A program made the position numbers and the translations under genes. Positions 11,306 to 12,733 of a stretch of 12,733 bases of DNA are shown here, piece by piece (position 1 is the stretch's first letter; each line of letters opens with the position of its first letter). Origin of the DNA: Olsenella sp. (lineage in GTDB: Bacteria > Actinomycetota > Coriobacteriia > Coriobacteriales > Atopobiaceae). Below the pieces are notes generated by a model, which was not told the DNA's origin, did not search any database, and saw only the letters and a list, made by a program, of their open reading frames with translations. The stretch is from assembly GCA_015062715.1 (NCBI GenBank), contig SUUD01000031.1:1-12733 (forward strand), read 5' to 3'.

Positions 11306-12181
11306 ATGCAGCCCACAACCCGAATCGAGTTCACCAACCACCTCATGTTCAACGCGGTACTCACCGAGAACGAGGACCTCTGTATCCGTCTCATCGAGGC
11401 GGTGCTTGGCAGGGACGTCCAAAGCGTCGAGTATCTTGAGGACGAGGCTGTCATCCAGCCCGCGGTCGACGCCCGCGGCGCTCGGCTCGACGTGCTCGCC
11501 CTCATCGACGGCGAGTACGTCGACATAGAGATGCAGGTCGGTCCCGAGCCCGACATCGCAAGGCGGTGCCGGTTCTATCACAGCGCCATTGCCACGCGCT
11601 ATGCGCCCAAGGGCATGGGCTACAAGGTCATTCCCCGCAGCTACGTCATATTCATTTGCCTGACAGATCCGCTTGGTGCCGGGCTTGCCCGCTATGAGCT
11701 CGCCACGTCCTGCGTCAACGACCCGTCTGTGGACGTGAATGACGGCGCCACGACCATCATCCTCAACGCCCAGGCGTGGAGGCTGGAGAGAAACCCCGAG
11801 GTCTCTGGGCTGCTAGAATATGCCCTGACAGGCAATATCGGCTGCAGCCTTGCCAAGGACATCGCCGGCGCGGTGGACAGCAAGAACCTCGACAGAAGGT
11901 GGGTGAGGGCGAGCATGGGTGTCATGTCCTATGAGCACGAGTTCACCGTTCTCAATCGCGAGCTCGAGGAGAAGAGGGCTGCGGTAGAGGCGGCAAAGGC
12001 CGAAATCGAGGCTGCCCAGGCGGAGGTCGAGGCCGCCCAGGCGGAGGTCGAGGCCAAGCAGGCCATCCAGGAGCTCTCCAAGCAGCTTTATGCAGCAGGT
12101 CGCATCGATGAGTACATCGCCGCACTTGACGATCGCCACCTCATGGATGCCCTCCTCAAGGAATTCGGACTCAAGGAATAG
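11306..12181 (+). CDS. Rpn-like PD-(D/E)XK nuclease family transposase protein
   Basis: This 291-residue protein matches the Rpn/PD-(D/E)XK nuclease family 'putative transposase' group, DNA endonucleases that promote recombination. The catalytic core is at residues ~59-78: RLDVLALIDGEYVDIEMQ, with Asp62 and the ExQ form (E75, Q77) of the ExK motif. Next comes the RRCRFYHSAI segment and a predicted structured middle. Residues ~214-262 are a coiled coil of heptads (AAKAEIE, AAQAEVE, AAQAEVE, AKQAIQE), and the C-terminus is helical (RIDEYIAALDDRHLMDALLKEFG). Start 11306 is preferred because GGGAGGGAG lies six bases before it; the frame is open further upstream without family sequence. It stands alone, without terminal inverted repeats, so it is not part of a visible insertion sequence. 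Confidence 0.82.
   Translation: MQPTTRIEFTNHLMFNAVLTENEDLCIRLIEAVLGRDVQSVEYLEDEAVIQPAVDARGARLDVLALIDGEYVDIEMQVGPEPDIARRCRFYHSAIATRYAPKGMGYKVIPRSYVIFICLTDPLGAGLARYELATSCVNDPSVDVNDGATTIILNAQAWRLERNPEVSGLLEYALTGNIGCSLAKDIAGAVDSKNLDRRWVRASMGVMSYEHEFTVLNRELEEKRAAVEAAKAEIEAAQAEVEAAQAEVEAKQAIQELSKQLYAAGRIDEYIAALDDRHLMDALLKEFGLKE
12014..12055 (+). repeat. Two exact tandem copies of a 21-bp unit inside the Rpn-like gene
   Basis: The 21-bp unit starting GCCCAGGCGGAGG occurs at 12014-12034 and 12035-12055 without a mismatch and encodes one coiled-coil heptad (AQAEVEA). A diverged copy precedes it. Identical neighbouring units at DNA level suggest recent slippage duplication, so the coiled-coil length may vary among strains. 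Confidence 0.85.
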
Positions 12182-12204
12182 CTGTTCACCCCCTCGCGCG
12201 CCAT

Positions 12205-12231
12205 AAAAGGGGCGTCGCATGGCGGCGCCCC
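12205..12231. terminator. Hairpin between convergent genes, Rho-independent type on minus strand
   Basis: GGGGCG (12209-12214) pairs with CGCCCC (12226-12231). The stem continues with a U-G and two C-G pairs, nine in all, around a 5-nt loop. AAAA at 12205-12208 gives a UUUU tail for minus-strand transcripts coming from the hydrolase. For the nuclease gene, whose stop is 28 bases before the hairpin, the U-run is missing, but the hairpin may still act. Confidence 0.6.
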
Positions 12232-12271
12232 GTTCGGACAACTCATTTGAAACGACGCCTATCAGGCAATG

Positions 12272-12308
12272 GGGCGGCACGCCCGTGCCAGGCACGAGCG
12301 TGCCGCCC
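12272..12308. terminator. Very stable hairpin next to the hydrolase stop
   Basis: GGGCGGCACGC (12272-12282) and GCGTGCCGCCC (12298-12308) pair over 11 bp. After one mismatch, four more pairs (CGTG/CACG) close a 5-nt loop. It begins five bases past the hydrolase stop on the minus strand. There is no U-run, so it may protect the 3' end of the mRNA or work together with the hairpin at 12205-12231. Confidence 0.55.
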
Positions 12309-12313
12309 TCCCG

Positions 12314-12703
12314 CTAGTCCTCGAGCAGCCAGGGACGACGCAGGTCGTAGGTGAAGAGGTCCTGGACATTGCCGGTAAGGATGGCCTGGTGGCGCCGCCA
12401 GTACGGGCCGTGCTCGGCAAGCTCGAAGGCACCGTGCAGCGCGCCACCCCAGACGTGGATCTCGGTGTAGACGCCAGCCGTGATGAGCTTGTTGGCGTAC
12501 TCGAGGTCGGCACTCACGCAGGGCTCGCTCTCGGGCATGTGGATGAAGGTGGGCGGCAGGCCCACACAGTCCTTGACCGTCGCACGGTTGGGGAAGGCCT
12601 CGGGCTCGATCTGATCCTCGGGAACACCCTCGAACCAGGCTTTGGCACAGGCGGCAACGTGCTTGGCCGTTGACAGACCTAGGCGTGCCCTTCGACCTCG
12701 TGC
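12314..12703 (-). pseudogene. Alpha/beta hydrolase, C-terminal part with broken upstream frame
   Basis: About 115 residues of a cytoplasmic alpha/beta hydrolase (HSL/acetyl-hydrolase-like) are visible: KAWFEG, then VGLPPTFIHMPESEPC, then ADLEYANKLITAGVYTEIHVWGG, then ALHGAFELAEHGPYWRRH, ending WLLED. The LHGAF segment carries the likely catalytic-triad histidine. Read upstream, the frame stays family-like to about 12675, then turns into non-family residues and meets a TGA at 12704-12706. There is no ATG or GTG between that stop and the internal GTG at 12565, which is far too late. The nucleophile elbow (GxSxG) is not in the window. So the visible gene is a 3' fragment, unless a frameshift near 12680 or an assembly error explains the stop. 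Confidence 0.65.
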
Positions 12704-12733
12704 TCACGGTGGGCGGAGACACCCCACCGAACA

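Noticed and set aside
12014..12055. 21-bp tandem repeat as a CRISPR-like or regulatory repeat
   Set aside because: The copies are directly adjacent without spacers and in frame with the heptads of a coding coiled coil.
11306..12181. Rpn-like gene as part of an insertion sequence
   Set aside because: No terminal inverted repeats or target-site duplication were found on either side; the hairpins downstream have no counterpart upstream.
12243..12722. 159-codon minus-strand frame at the right end
   Set aside because: It overlaps the hydrolase fragment in another frame and is Arg/Ala/Pro-rich; only the hydrolase frame shows family motifs.

Overview
The window is high-GC DNA with strong GC3 bias, GGAGG-type ribosome binding sites and short intergenic gaps. 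The gene content (PTS transport, tandem-domain PPK2, TM1586-type nitroreductase, Rpn/PD-(D/E)XK transposase-like nuclease) suggests a fermentative actinobacterium of the class Coriobacteriia, of the Olsenella/Collinsella/Parolsenella type. That placement is an inference from style and gene families; there is no rRNA or marker gene here.

Layout. The left end holds the last ~95 residues of a sodium:solute symporter (+), then a hotdog thioesterase (+) preceded by a perfect LacI-family-type palindrome. A symmetric hairpin separates the thioesterase from a convergent secreted lipoprotein (-). Next is a two-gene minus-strand unit, PPK2 polyphosphate:AMP phosphotransferase followed by an AEC-family permease. 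Across a shared 167-bp intergenic region lies a plus-strand nitroreductase. A chimeric ORF follows it directly: the first ~34 residues of a radical SAM enzyme, with the middle cluster cysteine lost, are fused in frame to the C-terminal part of a LysR effector-binding domain. An APH-like kinase (-) converges on it.

The right half is dominated by a minus-strand amino-sugar-type PTS operon (11131 to 7952): a NagB/AgaI-like deaminase-isomerase, mannose-family EIIB, an EIIC-EIID fusion and a short EIIA. EIIC and EIID are one polypeptide, the EIIB active-site motif is altered, and the isomerase carries Asn and Gln where classical NagB has catalytic Asp and Glu. Downstream is an overlapping pair of small unrecognised genes (60 and 101 aa) with a well-formed Rho-independent terminator. 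Their control region has an 8+8 bp dyad next to a possible -35 element. It also has a leader that can fold an 11-nt inverted repeat (10 pairs) over the ribosome binding site. The possible promoters of the PTS operon and of the small-gene pair have the same form, TTGAAY-N17-CACAAT, each with an AT-rich dyad just upstream of -35.

The right end holds a plus-strand Rpn-like nuclease with a heptad-repeat coiled coil, two strong hairpins, and the C-terminal part of an alpha/beta hydrolase (-) whose reading frame is broken near 12,680-12,706.

I see no tRNA, rRNA, CRISPR array, prophage or complete insertion sequence, and no gap longer than 300 bp. The items most worth a second look are the radical SAM/LysR chimera, the structured leader with its dyad before the small-gene pair, the non-canonical PTS operon and the broken hydrolase at the right edge.
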